Positions 15,246 through 22,682 are shown, counted from the stretch's first letter. The stretch is DNA of 22,682 nucleotides from Gammaproteobacteria bacterium (GCA_016214925.1 JACRMO010000215.1:1-22682), one strand, 5' to 3'. Numbers and translations are program-made. The notes: generated by a model from the letters alone, not told the origin.

Positions 15246-15890
15246 CTAGTTATCCTTCTCGTCGTCGTCGCCGTCATCGGCTTCGGCGGAACGCAGGGTG
15301 AACTGCACCTGGCCGGGGGTTTCGACGCCGCGTTCCATCCGTACCGTGGTCAGCGACCAGTGCGCCAGATCGGCGTCTTCGGTGAGCAGGGCGAGATAGC
15401 GCGGCAACAGTTCGGGGTCGACGGTGGTGCCCTTCAATTCCAGGATGTCGTCGTGCAGCTGGATACCGGTCAGCCACAGGCCGTTGAGCGGATGCCGCGC
15501 CAGGGCGGTGAACAACGCGGCGAAGCCCGCGCTGCGGGCGACGACCTGCTGTTGGATCTCGGCAAGTTCGACGCTGCCGTCGGCGAGCTGGGTTTCCAGG
15601 GTCTTGATGCGGGCATCGAGGTTGGCGAATTGACCGGTGTCGGCCCGCGCTTCCAGGGTGCTTATTTGTTTTTCCAAGGCCGTGTATTGGGCGTTTAACA
15701 GATCCCGCGTCGCGTTATGCCGGCCCAGTTGCAGCTGCAGCAAGGCGACGCCGGCGACGATCAGGACCAGCGCCAGCATCAACACCTGCGCCAGCGCACG
15801 CGCCGAGAACACCTTGGCTTCGCGGCGGAACACGGGCTGGAAAAGGTTGATCTGCTGGTGCATGGTTCGCTGCCGATCCTCATGGGCCAT
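15246..15890 (-). CDS. MshI2, PilN-like inner-membrane protein
   Basis: 214 aa from ATG 15890; 205 aa if ATG 15863 is used, which gives the family's usual N-terminus M-H-Q-Q-I-N-L-F-Q-P. That N-terminal I-N-L-F-Q-P motif is the PilN-type peptide that binds the PilM-like partner. A membrane helix (about 37-53, V-L-M-L-A-L-V-L-I-V-A-G) precedes a coiled coil and a periplasmic PilN-like domain. The C-terminal tail is acidic (A-D-D-G-D-D-D-E). First gene of its operon, behind a sigma-54-like promoter. In most MSHA clusters the PilM-like mshI sits just before this gene; here it is at 2694-3644. Confidence 0.85.
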   Translation of the reverse strand: MAHEDRQRTMHQQINLFQPVFRREAKVFSARALAQVLMLALVLIVAGVALLQLQLGRHNATRDLLNAQYTALEKQISTLEARADTGQFANLDARIKTLETQLADGSVELAEIQQQVVARSAGFAALFTALARHPLNGLWLTGIQLHDDILELKGTTVDPELLPRYLALLTEDADLAHWSLTTVRMERGVETPGQVQFTLRSAEADDGDDDEKDN

Positions 15891-15931
15891 GCGCCCGGGG
15901 TTTGACGCCGGATGCGCTCTCCAGGGGAGTA

Positions 15932-15947
15932 AGCAAGGGCTGGGCCA
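15932..15947 (-). promoter_or_regulatory. Sigma-54 (-24/-12) promoter upstream of mshI2
   Basis: On the minus strand the 16 bases TGGCCCAGCCCTTGCT (15947 to 15932) fit TGGCAC-G-N4-TTGC-W with two mismatches, and the invariant GG and GC have the correct spacing. Transcription would begin near 15920, about 30 bases before ATG 15890, and would drive mshI2 to at least mshE. It lies after the block A terminator, where a promoter is needed. An activator site was not found by eye. Confidence 0.72.
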
Positions 15948-15986
15948 AGTGCGGCGTGGGGGCTTGTTTCGACGGGGATTTTCAGC

Positions 15987-16023
15987 GGCGTAAAAACAAA
16001 CGGCCCGCCAAGGGCGGGCCGTT
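15987..16023 (-). terminator. Rho-independent terminator of block A
   Basis: A perfect 11-bp stem, AACGGCCCGCC (15999-16009) and GGCGGGCCGTT (16013-16023), with a 3-base loop, followed on the minus strand by TTTGTTTTTA. It is 25 bases after the stop of the last block A prepilin and separates the two operons. Confidence 0.93.
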
Positions 16024-16047
16024 GTGAGTTAAACAGCGAAGCTGCGT

Positions 16048-16659
16048 TTACATGATGTTGACGCGCAGGCTGATGTTGTTGGTGTTCAGTGGATAGACAC
16101 CGGCGGCGCAGCCGGTGTTGCAGTTTACCAGGCCGGTGTTACCGACGCCGTCGTCCAGTTCGCGGTCATAACGCGCGGCAGCATCGGCCGGGACTCCTTC
16201 CACCGACAGCCATACCCCGGCACGGCCGTTGATAGTGGCCGTGAACATCCCATCCATGGTGGAGCCATAGGCATGGGTTGGGTTGGCGTTGGTGCTGGTG
16301 AGCGTCGGGGCGCCGGAGATTAGGTTGGCGAAGCGCAGGTGCTGCCAGACGTAACAGGACTCGTCGGTCGCAGCGCTACAGGTAGCGCCAGTAATATTGC
16401 CAACATCCGCGGCGCTTCCATTAGGCGCCGCCGCATTCAAGCGAGTGCTGGCCAGTGTGAAATCGCCAGGCAGTGCGCCGAAGCGGTCCTGGAAGGCGAA
16501 GAACGCCGCCTTATAGGCCTCGATGTCGCTCTGCAGGCTCTTGTAGCGCGCATTCGCGATCATCTCCTGACCTTTCAACACGCCGCCGAGCAGCAGGCCG
16601 ATGATGACCAGCACGATGGCGATTTCCACCAGCGTGAAACCGGATTGACGTTTGTACAT
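16048..16659 (-). CDS. Type IV prepilin of block A (likely major or abundant subunit)
   Basis: 203 aa. Leader MYKRQSG, cleavage at G/F-T-L-V-E-I, Glu5 present, helix V-L-V-I-I-G-L-L-L-G-G-V-L-K-G-Q-E-M. The following F-F-A-F-Q-D-R-F-G-A-L-P-G-D-F is a pattern seen in a broad set of proteobacterial prepilins. Four Cys residues occur in the head (T-C-S, E-S-C-Y, N-C-N, G-C-A). AAGGA six bases before ATG 16659 is a strong ribosome binding site, better than those of its neighbours, and 129 non-coding bases separate it from the gene before, so it may be translated more strongly. It is last in the operon, just before the terminator. No named family is recognised. Confidence 0.85.
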   Translation of the reverse strand: MYKRQSGFTLVEIAIVLVIIGLLLGGVLKGQEMIANARYKSLQSDIEAYKAAFFAFQDRFGALPGDFTLASTRLNAAAPNGSAADVGNITGATCSAATDESCYVWQHLRFANLISGAPTLTSTNANPTHAYGSTMDGMFTATINGRAGVWLSVEGVPADAAARYDRELDDGVGNTGLVNCNTGCAAGVYPLNTNNISLRVNIM

Positions 16660-16788
16660 AGTCCTTGCTCCCTTCTTCCAATTTCCAAAGTAGTCGTGAT
16701 TCGTGGCCGCCGGCCCATGCCGACGCTCTGTAGCGGGTTTAGCGGCGCCGGGTCGGGCCGGCTTGAATGAAATCCGAAATAGGGTGGC

Positions 16789-17460
16789 TTAGGGAAGCTT
16801 TTCCGCAGCTACCATGCGGTTGAACAGCACGCCGGGCGGAATCCAGACGATCAAATCATCGAACCGGTTGCCGGTCTGACGGTAACCGGCGTCGAGGTAG
16901 CAACTGTCGGTATCGGGAATTGTATTTTCTGCTTCGAAGGCACCGCCGTTGGCGGTCTTGCCGCCTGACCAGACCAGGGCCGGAACATTGCTGGCGAGCA
17001 GTACGGCGGTGCAGTTGTTGGCGAGCGTACCGACATTGATATTCCCCACGGATGCGAGCGTGAAGTTGCCTGGCGGTGCTGTAGTGAAGGCGTTGGTGAC
17101 CGCGTATCTCCAGGTATTGTCCCAGGCATCGGTGGAACTGACGCCGAGATCGGCAAAGGGCAAACCTTTCGGGCCACCATTCGGCGCGCCGCTGGGGCAA
17201 TCTTCACGGCCGTCAGCGTTGGTATCCGGACAGGGCAGCCGTCTGTTGACGACCGCAAAACCGATCAGCGCCTCGCGGATCGATTCCAGCGTGGCGGTGG
17301 TCTCCTTGCGCCGGTCGGTTTCCATCTGCGTGGCAAGCGGCACCAGCATGCCACCAAGCAACAGCCCGACGATGACCAGCACCACGGCCATTTCGATCAG
17401 GGTGAAACCCGCGTGTGTATGCCTGTCTTGTGTATGCATCTTGCGCATCCTGACGCTCAT
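16789..17460 (-). CDS. Prepilin with CPDTN-x-DG calcium-loop-like motif (Glu5 present)
   Basis: 223 aa. Start 17460 overlaps the previous stop (ATGA); ATGs at residues 6 and 8 are alternatives. Leader ends T-H-A-G/F-T-L-I-E-M with Glu5. After the helix comes A-L-I-G-F-A-V-V-N-R-R-L-P-C-P-D-T-N-A-D-G-R-E-D-C, whose D-x-N-x-D-G-x-x-D spacing resembles a calcium-binding loop. The C-terminal part has R-F-D-D-L-I-V-W-I. The upstream neighbour shares all these elements, so the two are paralogues. A type II secretion/pilus minor pilin role is likely; the specific function is unknown. Confidence 0.8.
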   Translation of the reverse strand: MSVRMRKMHTQDRHTHAGFTLIEMAVVLVIVGLLLGGMLVPLATQMETDRRKETTATLESIREALIGFAVVNRRLPCPDTNADGREDCPSGAPNGGPKGLPFADLGVSSTDAWDNTWRYAVTNAFTTAPPGNFTLASVGNINVGTLANNCTAVLLASNVPALVWSGGKTANGGAFEAENTIPDTDSCYLDAGYRQTGNRFDDLIVWIPPGVLFNRMVAAEKLP

Positions 17461-18191
17461 GGCGGTAACGGCACGTTATTGTTGGCCTTGACCAGTTGGG
17501 CCTCATAGCGGTTCCTATCCACCCAGCCGACCAGATCGTCGAAGGGGCCGTCGCCGAATGCCGTGATATCGCTCGCGGTGCGTTGTACGAGGCCGGTGGT
17601 CGCCGTGCGGTTGGTCTCCTCGTCGACATGACTGGCCGGCGGGTTCTGCATGACGGTACCGTTTGCGTTGATGCTGCCATAGCCGTTGGCACCGTGGGCA
17701 ATCACCACGGCGGGCGGGTTATCGGCAGGCGGAAACAGATTGACCAGGACGCCGGCATTGTTGCGAGTCTGCACCGCGATGCCGCTCTGTAATGATTGAG
17801 TGATGGGGCAGGGACTGGCGCCGGTGAAATCCGGATCGACGACATAGCGCAGGCGATGTCCCCAACTGTCGAGCGCGCCCAGCCCCAGGGTGAGCCAGGG
17901 CAGGCGCCCGGCCACCGGCGCGCCCGTACCGCAGGGCGCATCCGCCAGGCCATCGTTGTTGGTGTCGGGACACGGCAGACAGAAGCCGTTGATGGTCGCA
18001 TAGCCGATCAGCGCGCCGGTGATCGCGCCGACGTCGGTGGTGGTCGCGAGATTGCCAGGCTGCCGCGCATCGCCCTTGCCGAGTTTGGTTAGCAGAAACG
18101 ACGCCGCGCCCAGGATTAGGATCAGCAGCATGATCATGATGACCGCGCCGCGTTGATTGGGATGAGTTGTGCCGCGCGCGCGCCGCTGCAT
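17457..18191 (-). CDS. Prepilin-like protein without Glu5, paralogue of the downstream prepilin
   Basis: 244 aa from ATG 18191, two bases after the previous stop; a long upstream extension in frame looks non-coding. The leader ends N-Q-R-G/A-V-I-M-I and the helix is M-L-L-I-L-I-L-G-A-A-S-F-L-L, so position +5 is not Glu. GspK-type tip pseudopilins and PilX-like proteins also lack it. The body has A-L-I-G-Y-A-T-I-N-G-F-C-L-P-C-P-D-T-N-N-D-G-L-A-D, then G-R-L-P-W-L-T-L-G-L-G-A-L-D-S-W-G and F-D-D-L-V-G-W, matching the next gene motif by motif. Most likely a tip subunit of the block A fibre, by analogy. Confidence 0.75.
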   Translation of the reverse strand: MQRRARGTTHPNQRGAVIMIMLLILILGAASFLLTKLGKGDARQPGNLATTTDVGAITGALIGYATINGFCLPCPDTNNDGLADAPCGTGAPVAGRLPWLTLGLGALDSWGHRLRYVVDPDFTGASPCPITQSLQSGIAVQTRNNAGVLVNLFPPADNPPAVVIAHGANGYGSINANGTVMQNPPASHVDEETNRTATTGLVQRTASDITAFGDGPFDDLVGWVDRNRYEAQLVKANNNVPLPP

Positions 18192-18193
18192 GG

Positions 18194-18787
18194 CTATTTG
18201 GCCTTGGACTCGACTGCCACAGCAGGCTTCGTCTCGGCGGCGGTCGCGGCCGCTGCCTCCGGCGTGGACGTGGGTGCTGTTGCAGCGGCCGCGACCTTGG
18301 GCTTGGTTTCCGCCACGGTTTCCTTGACGACCGGTGTCGGGGCTGGAACCGGCACCGGCGTGTGGTTTTCGAAGATCTCGCCGGAGGTCTGATCGATGCC
18401 CTGGCCGGGTTTCAGAATCTTTGCGCCGTCGCGCCAAGTGAGTTGCACGCGGCCGTCGCGCAGCAAGGTCATGTTGCGGGAACTGCCCGGTTTGACCGGC
18501 GTGCCGTTGAGCCAGACCAAGCGTTTGCCGTCGCTGCCGCGCAGCGTGCCATTGACTACGACGCGGTCGCCGCTGGGAATACTGGTCGCGTCATCCTGCT
18601 GGAGTTGTTTACCGGAACGCAGGGTGTCGATACGCGCGCGTTCCGCGGTGCTGGTGAATAAACGACCCAGGTCATCGGCCCGCACGCTGCCGACGAGTGC
18701 GGGACACAACAGCAAACCGAGCAGCGGACCGAGCAACCGGCCGAGCAATTGGGCGCTGCGACCTGTTCGACGCGTGGGCGCGTTCAT
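18194..18787 (-). CDS. Exported PilP/GspC/MshK-like protein
   Basis: 197 aa from ATG 18787, overlapping the previous stop (ATGA). An N-terminal signal peptide (L-L-G-R-L-L-G-P-L-L-G-L-L-L ... V-R-A/D-D) is followed by L-F-T-S-T-A-E-R-A-R-I-D-T-L-R, then a small beta-rich segment R-V-V-V-N-G-T-L-R-G-S-D-G-K-R-L-V-W-L-N-G-T-P-V (about 75-98), similar in style to the V-I-N-G core of MshK. The C-terminal third (about 143-197) is Ala/Pro/Thr/Lys-rich and probably disordered. Its place after the PilO-like gene fits a link to a secretin. The family call is by context and pattern only. Confidence 0.6.
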   Translation of the reverse strand: MNAPTRRTGRSAQLLGRLLGPLLGLLLCPALVGSVRADDLGRLFTSTAERARIDTLRSGKQLQQDDATSIPSGDRVVVNGTLRGSDGKRLVWLNGTPVKPGSSRNMTLLRDGRVQLTWRDGAKILKPGQGIDQTSGEIFENHTPVPVPAPTPVVKETVAETKPKVAAAATAPTSTPEAAAATAAETKPAVAVESKAK

Positions 18788-19404
18788 TGCGCCTCCCCCA
18801 CCGGTGCGGCGACGGCGGCATCGAGGCTGTACCAACGCAGTTCGCAATCGGCCTTGACGTTGCCTTCCTGCAGGCTGATGTCACCCTCCTCGCGGGTGTG
18901 GCGCAGGGCGCACGCCGACAGCTCGAACAGACCGCTGCGGCGCTCGTCGAGCAGCTTCAGGAAGCTCAGCAGATCGCCTTCGTGGCGCAGTTCCAGTTCC
19001 AGCCGCATCAGGCTGGCGAACAATTGGAAGCTGCCGGTGGATATGCTGGTCGGATGGGCGGTGCGCGGTTCGAGTTCATAGCGGATCGTCAGCAGGCCCG
19101 CGCGCGCGGCGGTCTCACGTACGTCTTCAACCCAGCGCAGCCGTGGTTCCGGGCCGACGAAACCCCGCGCGCGTAACTGCGTGAAGCGCTCGGTCTCGGT
19201 ACGCAGGATCTGTTCCGACTCCATGGCAGTGCGGTATTCCTGCACCGTGCCTTTGAAATGCTGTTCGGCGGATGCGCGTGCTTGGCTCATATGGGTGTTG
19301 TAGCTGCCGGCCGCGATCATCACGGTCAGCAACACGCCCAGCGCGGCGCCCGCGCGCAACAGCGGCTGGCGCAGTTCGGCATAGATCAACTTGGCGTCAG
19401 ACAT
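18784..19404 (-). CDS. PilO/GspM-like inner-membrane protein
   Basis: 206 aa from ATG 19404, overlapping the previous gene by eight bases. An upstream in-frame start (19482) lies inside that gene and was not used. A short N-terminus, one membrane helix at about 17-34 (L-R-A-G-A-A-L-G-V-L-L-T-V-M-I-A-A-G), a helical stretch (about 40-80), and a periplasmic domain with F-Q-L-F-A-S-L-M-R-L-E-L-E-L-R-H-E-G-D-L-L-S-F-L-K-L-L-D-E-R. That L-x-L-x-L-R-H-E-x-D-L-L-x-F-L pattern is characteristic of PilO/GspM ferredoxin-like domains. Second partner of the GspL-like protein. Confidence 0.65.
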   Translation of the reverse strand: MSDAKLIYAELRQPLLRAGAALGVLLTVMIAAGSYNTHMSQARASAEQHFKGTVQEYRTAMESEQILRTETERFTQLRARGFVGPEPRLRWVEDVRETAARAGLLTIRYELEPRTAHPTSISTGSFQLFASLMRLELELRHEGDLLSFLKLLDERRSGLFELSACALRHTREEGDISLQEGNVKADCELRWYSLDAAVAAPVGEAQ

Positions 19405-21004
19405 GTTCGTCTCCCAACACCAGGCGCAGGGTGAAGGGCGCCTCCTGGGCGCCGCTCGTGTCGCCGATGCTGCCTTGCACACGGCCGCTGGTCGCGGTGT
19501 TGAGCGGCAGCGCCAGCGCCTCGGCGGCGATCACGCCACGGGTGCCGCGCAGGCGCTTGAGCAGATCGTCGATGTTCTGGTGTGCACGGCTGAAATTGCC
19601 GGCGAAGGGCAGCACGCGACCCTGCACGATGCCGATCTGGTAGCTTGTCGTGCCGTCCGTGCCGCCGCCGCTGCCAGCGACGGGACTGCCGTTCTCGTCG
19701 TATTCGATGACAGGTTCTGCTGGTGTTGCATCGGCGGCGAGTGTGGTCTCGGTGGCGTTGCGGTCGGCGCTGACGAACCAGTCGATGTGCTCGATCCGCA
19801 GACTGGGTTGAGTCTCTAATGCCTTACCAAGGTACGCGAGTACGCTGTGCGGGTTGTGACGTTGCTGTTGCAGCTGCGCGGCAGCGGCGACGGCGAGGCG
19901 CATGTCTTCCGGCGCGACATCGGTCTGTGGCAGGTGTGCCTGGATTTCACCGTAGCGGGTTTCGGCGGCACTCAGCAGTTCCGCTGTCTTGGCGATTTCC
20001 TGTTGGTACAGCTGCGCATCCACGACTTGCGTGCCGGCCCATAACAGTCCGGCGACACTGGCCACGACACACAGACCGGTCAGCGCTTGGCGGGCGCGGA
20101 ACATCTGGTAATGGAAGCGCCGCTCGGGGACCGCATAGTGATTGTTCATGCTACTGCACGCAGCCATGAACGCATACAGGCCATCGCACAGATAATCGCT
20201 ATTGGGATTGCGATAGCGCAGGCGCGCGGCCACATCCTTGAGCGACAACAGATGGTAATGGTCCAGTCCTTCCGCCTCGCGCATCTGTTCCAGCTGCGCA
20301 AGCCGGGCGCCACCGCTGAGCATGCACACGTCCAGCACCACATCGCGTGCCAGCAGATGCAGATTCGACAGATAGCGCTTGGTCTTGCCGATCTCGGCAT
20401 GCATGAATTGCGCGTAGTCGTCGACCGGCAATTGATCGGGCACCGGTGTCAGGCGGCTGAAGCGCAGTTGGCCGGCGCTGAAAAACGATTGGCGCAGACC
20501 GCTGGCGGCAGTGTGGGTGATGAGCAGCACGTCCTTGCGCTTGTCGCCGATTTTTTTCAGCAGCTCGGCGCTGAGCAGGGGCAGTGAATAGATGCCGGCG
20601 ACGGGAACCCGGTAATGGCGCATGGCGTCCAGCCAGAGATCGGCGGATTCGGGATTCAACAGACCGCTGAACAACACGGTGTCCTTGCGTTTGTTCTGCG
20701 CATCGCGGCCCAGCACCTGGGCATGGCGGTATTCCGTACCGCGGTAGACGCGAGCCGCATGGCGTTCCAGCAACGCGCTGCGGTCGCGACCGAGTGTGTG
20801 CGCCACGCTGTCGATGCGGAAATCCTCTTCCACCATATCGGTGAGCACATAGGTCGGCAGATGGCCGAAGTGCTGCAGATACGGATCGAAATCGGCCAGG
20901 CCGGCATCGGCCGCGACGAATCCGTCCATGCGCGTCAGCTTGCGGCCATCGTATTGATAGGCCGTCAGGCTGCTGCTGGTGAGATAGAAAATCTGGCACA
21001 GCAT
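19397..21004 (-). CDS. GspL-like protein: actin-like domain, membrane helix, PilN-like periplasmic part
   Basis: 535 aa from ATG 21004, one base after the previous stop. Residues 1-285 look like a PilM/GspL actin-type fold: repeated short strands (T-Y-V-L-T-D near 51-56; D-V-L-L-I-T-H-T near 158-165) and a L-S-G-G-A-R-L motif (229-235) comparable to the L-x-G-G-x-x motif of PilM. One membrane helix lies at about 307-327 (A-L-T-G-L-C-V-V-A-S-V-A-G-L-L-W-A-G-T). A periplasmic part to 535 has a coiled coil and a segment with A-H-Q-N-I-D-D-L-L-K-R-L-R-G. This fusion of PilM- and PilN-like parts is the GspL architecture. I do not recognise a named family; it is larger than typical GspL (about 400 aa). 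Confidence 0.65.
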   Translation of the reverse strand: MLCQIFYLTSSSLTAYQYDGRKLTRMDGFVAADAGLADFDPYLQHFGHLPTYVLTDMVEEDFRIDSVAHTLGRDRSALLERHAARVYRGTEYRHAQVLGRDAQNKRKDTVLFSGLLNPESADLWLDAMRHYRVPVAGIYSLPLLSAELLKKIGDKRKDVLLITHTAASGLRQSFFSAGQLRFSRLTPVPDQLPVDDYAQFMHAEIGKTKRYLSNLHLLARDVVLDVCMLSGGARLAQLEQMREAEGLDHYHLLSLKDVAARLRYRNPNSDYLCDGLYAFMAACSSMNNHYAVPERRFHYQMFRARQALTGLCVVASVAGLLWAGTQVVDAQLYQQEIAKTAELLSAAETRYGEIQAHLPQTDVAPEDMRLAVAAAAQLQQQRHNPHSVLAYLGKALETQPSLRIEHIDWFVSADRNATETTLAADATPAEPVIEYDENGSPVAGSGGGTDGTTSYQIGIVQGRVLPFAGNFSRAHQNIDDLLKRLRGTRGVIAAEALALPLNTATSGRVQGSIGDTSGAQEAPFTLRLVLGDEHV

Positions 21005-21005
21005 G

Positions 21006-22208
21006 TCAGGTGATCTTCCCTAGGATGTCGTAGATCGGACCGAGCACCGAGAGCATGACCCAACCCAGCATGACGCCGAGGATCACGGTCATCGTCGGTT
21101 CGATCAGCGCCTGCACCTTCTCGATCGATTCCTTGACGTCGCGGTTGTAGAAATAGCCGATGTTCTCCAGCGCCTTGTCCAGCGCGCCGGTGCTTTCGCC
21201 GACGCGCAGCATGCGGATCACCAGCGCCGGGAACAGACCGGTGTTCTCGAAGGCGCTGGTGAGGCCGACGCCTTCGCCGATCTGCCGCTGCACGCGTTGC
21301 AGTGCCTCTTCGATGACTTTGTTGTCGACCAGTTGTTCGGAGATGCGCAGCGCTTCCAATACGGTGATGCCGGCGCCGAACATCAGTGCGAAATTGCTGG
21401 AGAAGCGCGACAGCAGGATCTTGGCGTAGATCGGACCGATCGGCCAGATGTGCAGCTTGAAGCTGTCCAGACGATAGCGTGCCTGGGCATTGACCCGCGC
21501 CAGATAACGGATGCCGAAGAACAGCGCCGGCGGCGTAATCAGGATCAGATACCAGTAATGGATCACGAAGTCCGACACCACGATCAGCGCGCGCGTGTGC
21601 CACGGCAGATCCTGGCCGACCGAGGCGATGAAGCTGGTCAGTTGCGGCACCAGATAGATCATCATGAAGAACATCACGCCCATGACCACGGTGCCGACGA
21701 AGGCCGGATACATGACGATCTTCTTGGTGTGCGCGGCGAGTTCGTCCTGCCATTTCAACGATTCGGTCAGATTGCGCAGGATATCGGGCAGCATACCGCT
21801 GTGTTCGCCGGCGCGGATCAGATTGTGGAACACGCGGCTGAAGATGGCCGGAAAGCGCGCCAGTGCCTCGGATAAAGTTTTGCCGCCCTCGATGTCTTCG
21901 ATCAAGGCAGCGATGACCTCGCGGAAACGCGGGTTGCCGACGCTGTCGCGCAGATCGCCGAGACCTTCCAGGATCGGCACGCCGGCGCGGGTCAGATGTT
22001 CGAGATGGAAGCAGAAGGTGATGAGTTCCTGGCGACCGACCTTGCCACCGCGGCCGCTCCAGCCCCCCTGCCGTGCCGGCCAGCAGCGGATCATCTCTAG
22101 CCCCATGCGGCCGAGGCGCATCTCCAGGTCGGAGTCGTTGGCCGCTTCGATACGGCCCAGCACGATCTTGCCGGTGTCGTTGATGGCCTTGTATTCGAAC
22201 GCGGCCAT
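21006..22208 (-). CDS. GspF/PilC/MshG-type platform protein of block A
   Basis: 400 aa, the family's usual length, intact. Start ATG 22208, two bases after the stop of the ATPase gene; an upstream GTG reading (22442) lies inside that gene. N-terminus M-A-A-F-E-Y-K-A, then two repeats each with the A-G-V-P-I-L-E-G-L / G-A-G-I-T-V-L-E-A-L pattern, and three membrane segments (about 165-190, 215-235, 370-390). R-A-G-E-H-S-G-M-L and R-V-G-E-S-T-G-A-L-D-K-A-L are the family's conserved helices. Paired with the upstream ATPase, it forms the motor platform of block A. Paralogous to the frameshifted mshG. Confidence 0.92.
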   Translation of the reverse strand: MAAFEYKAINDTGKIVLGRIEAANDSDLEMRLGRMGLEMIRCWPARQGGWSGRGGKVGRQELITFCFHLEHLTRAGVPILEGLGDLRDSVGNPRFREVIAALIEDIEGGKTLSEALARFPAIFSRVFHNLIRAGEHSGMLPDILRNLTESLKWQDELAAHTKKIVMYPAFVGTVVMGVMFFMMIYLVPQLTSFIASVGQDLPWHTRALIVVSDFVIHYWYLILITPPALFFGIRYLARVNAQARYRLDSFKLHIWPIGPIYAKILLSRFSSNFALMFGAGITVLEALRISEQLVDNKVIEEALQRVQRQIGEGVGLTSAFENTGLFPALVIRMLRVGESTGALDKALENIGYFYNRDVKESIEKVQALIEPTMTVILGVMLGWVMLSVLGPIYDILGKIT

Positions 22209-22210
22209 AC

Positions 22211-22682
22211 TCAGACCAGTCGATCCGTGAGATCGATGACGCGCGACACCTCGTCGAGCGTGGTGACACCTTCCAGCACGCGGCGCACGCCGTCTTCGCT
22301 GAGCGGTCTGAAGCCTTTGGCCAGCGCCAGTGCGAGCAGTTCGCTGCGGGTCGCGCGGCGTGCCACCAGTTCGTCCATATCGGCGTCCATCTTCAGCAGT
22401 TCCATCACCGAGATGCGCCCGCGGTAACCGGTGTGGTTGCACTGGTCGCAGCCGCGTGCGTGATACAGCGTGATGTCGGCATCCACCGGTTGGCGCAGCA
22501 ACTTGCGTTCGAAATCGTTGGCCGTTACGGCTTCGCGGCAGTGCATGCAGACTTTGCGGATCAGCCGTTGGGCGACGATGCCGATGATGTTGCCGGCCAG
22601 GACGTCGGGCACGATGCCGAGATCCAACAGGCGCGGGATGGAGCCGATGGCGGAATTGGTGTGCAGTGTGGAATACACTTGG
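22211..22682 (-). CDS. GspE/PilB/MshE-type assembly ATPase, C-terminal part only
   Basis: Frame open to the right edge, about 157 codons visible; the N-terminus and the Walker motifs lie outside the window. The visible part has the His box S-T-L-H-T-N-S, R-L-L-D-L-G-I-V-P-D-V-L, I-I-G-I-V-A-Q-R-L-I-R-K-V, and a zinc tetracysteine (K-V-C-M-H-C and G-C-D-Q-C-N-H-T-G-Y-R-G-R). The last motif matches MshE (G-C-G-Q-C-N-H-T-G-Y-R-G-R) closely, so this is an assembly ATPase, not a PilT-type retraction ATPase, which lacks the cysteine knuckle. Whether it has an MshEN c-di-GMP domain cannot be seen. Confidence 0.9.
   Translation of the reverse strand, partial: QVYSTLHTNSAIGSIPRLLDLGIVPDVLAGNIIGIVAQRLIRKVCMHCREAVTANDFERKLLRQPVDADITLYHARGCDQCNHTGYRGRISVMELLKMDADMDELVARRATRSELLALALAKGFRPLSEDGVRRVLEGVTTLDEVSRVIDLTDRLV

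Overview
The window reads as chromosomal DNA of a GC-rich proteobacterium, most likely a gammaproteobacterium (a betaproteobacterium is possible). The evidence is an NtrB/NtrC pair, a nearly complete MSHA-type (mannose-sensitive haemagglutinin) type IV pilus cluster, and several dispersed palindromic repeat families typical of proteobacterial genomes. No taxonomic marker is present, so this is inference.

Layout. Positions 1-2371 (+) hold the 3' part of ntrB and complete ntrC, nitrogen two-component signalling. Positions 2372-2700 are a convergent intergenic region packed with inverted repeats. Everything from 2694 to 22682 is on the minus strand and encodes type IV pilus / type II secretion-like machinery, in two blocks.

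Block A (right, 22682 down to about 15990) is a tightly coupled operon: end of a GspE/PilB/MshE-type ATPase, a GspF/PilC platform protein, a 535-aa GspL-like protein (actin-like domain, one membrane helix, periplasmic domain), a PilO/GspM-like protein, a PilP/GspC/MshK-like exported protein, then three prepilins, closed by a strong terminator. I cannot assign it to a named system. It is the best candidate here for an undescribed pilus-like machine.

Block B (15890 down to 2694) is an MSHA cluster in the order PilN-like mshI2, mshJ, mshK, mshL (secretin), mshM, mshN, mshE (with a c-di-GMP-binding MshEN domain), mshG, mshA, mshC-, mshD- and mshO-like genes, an mshP-like gene fused to a repeat domain, and mshI (PilM-like) displaced to the far end. 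A good sigma-54 promoter lies just upstream of mshI2. I see no mshB, mshF or mshQ. The function of mshQ as tip adhesin may be taken by the mshP-like prepilin, which carries a C-terminal repeat domain likely to fold as a beta-propeller.

Most striking points: three consecutive minor prepilin genes (mshD, mshO, mshP) have leader peptides encoded by dispersed palindromic repeats, so repeat DNA is translated and then presumably removed by the prepilin peptidase. The prepilin-propeller gene and mshG each carry an apparent frameshift. Block A has a pair of tandem prepilins sharing a calcium-loop-like motif, one of them without the usual Glu5.
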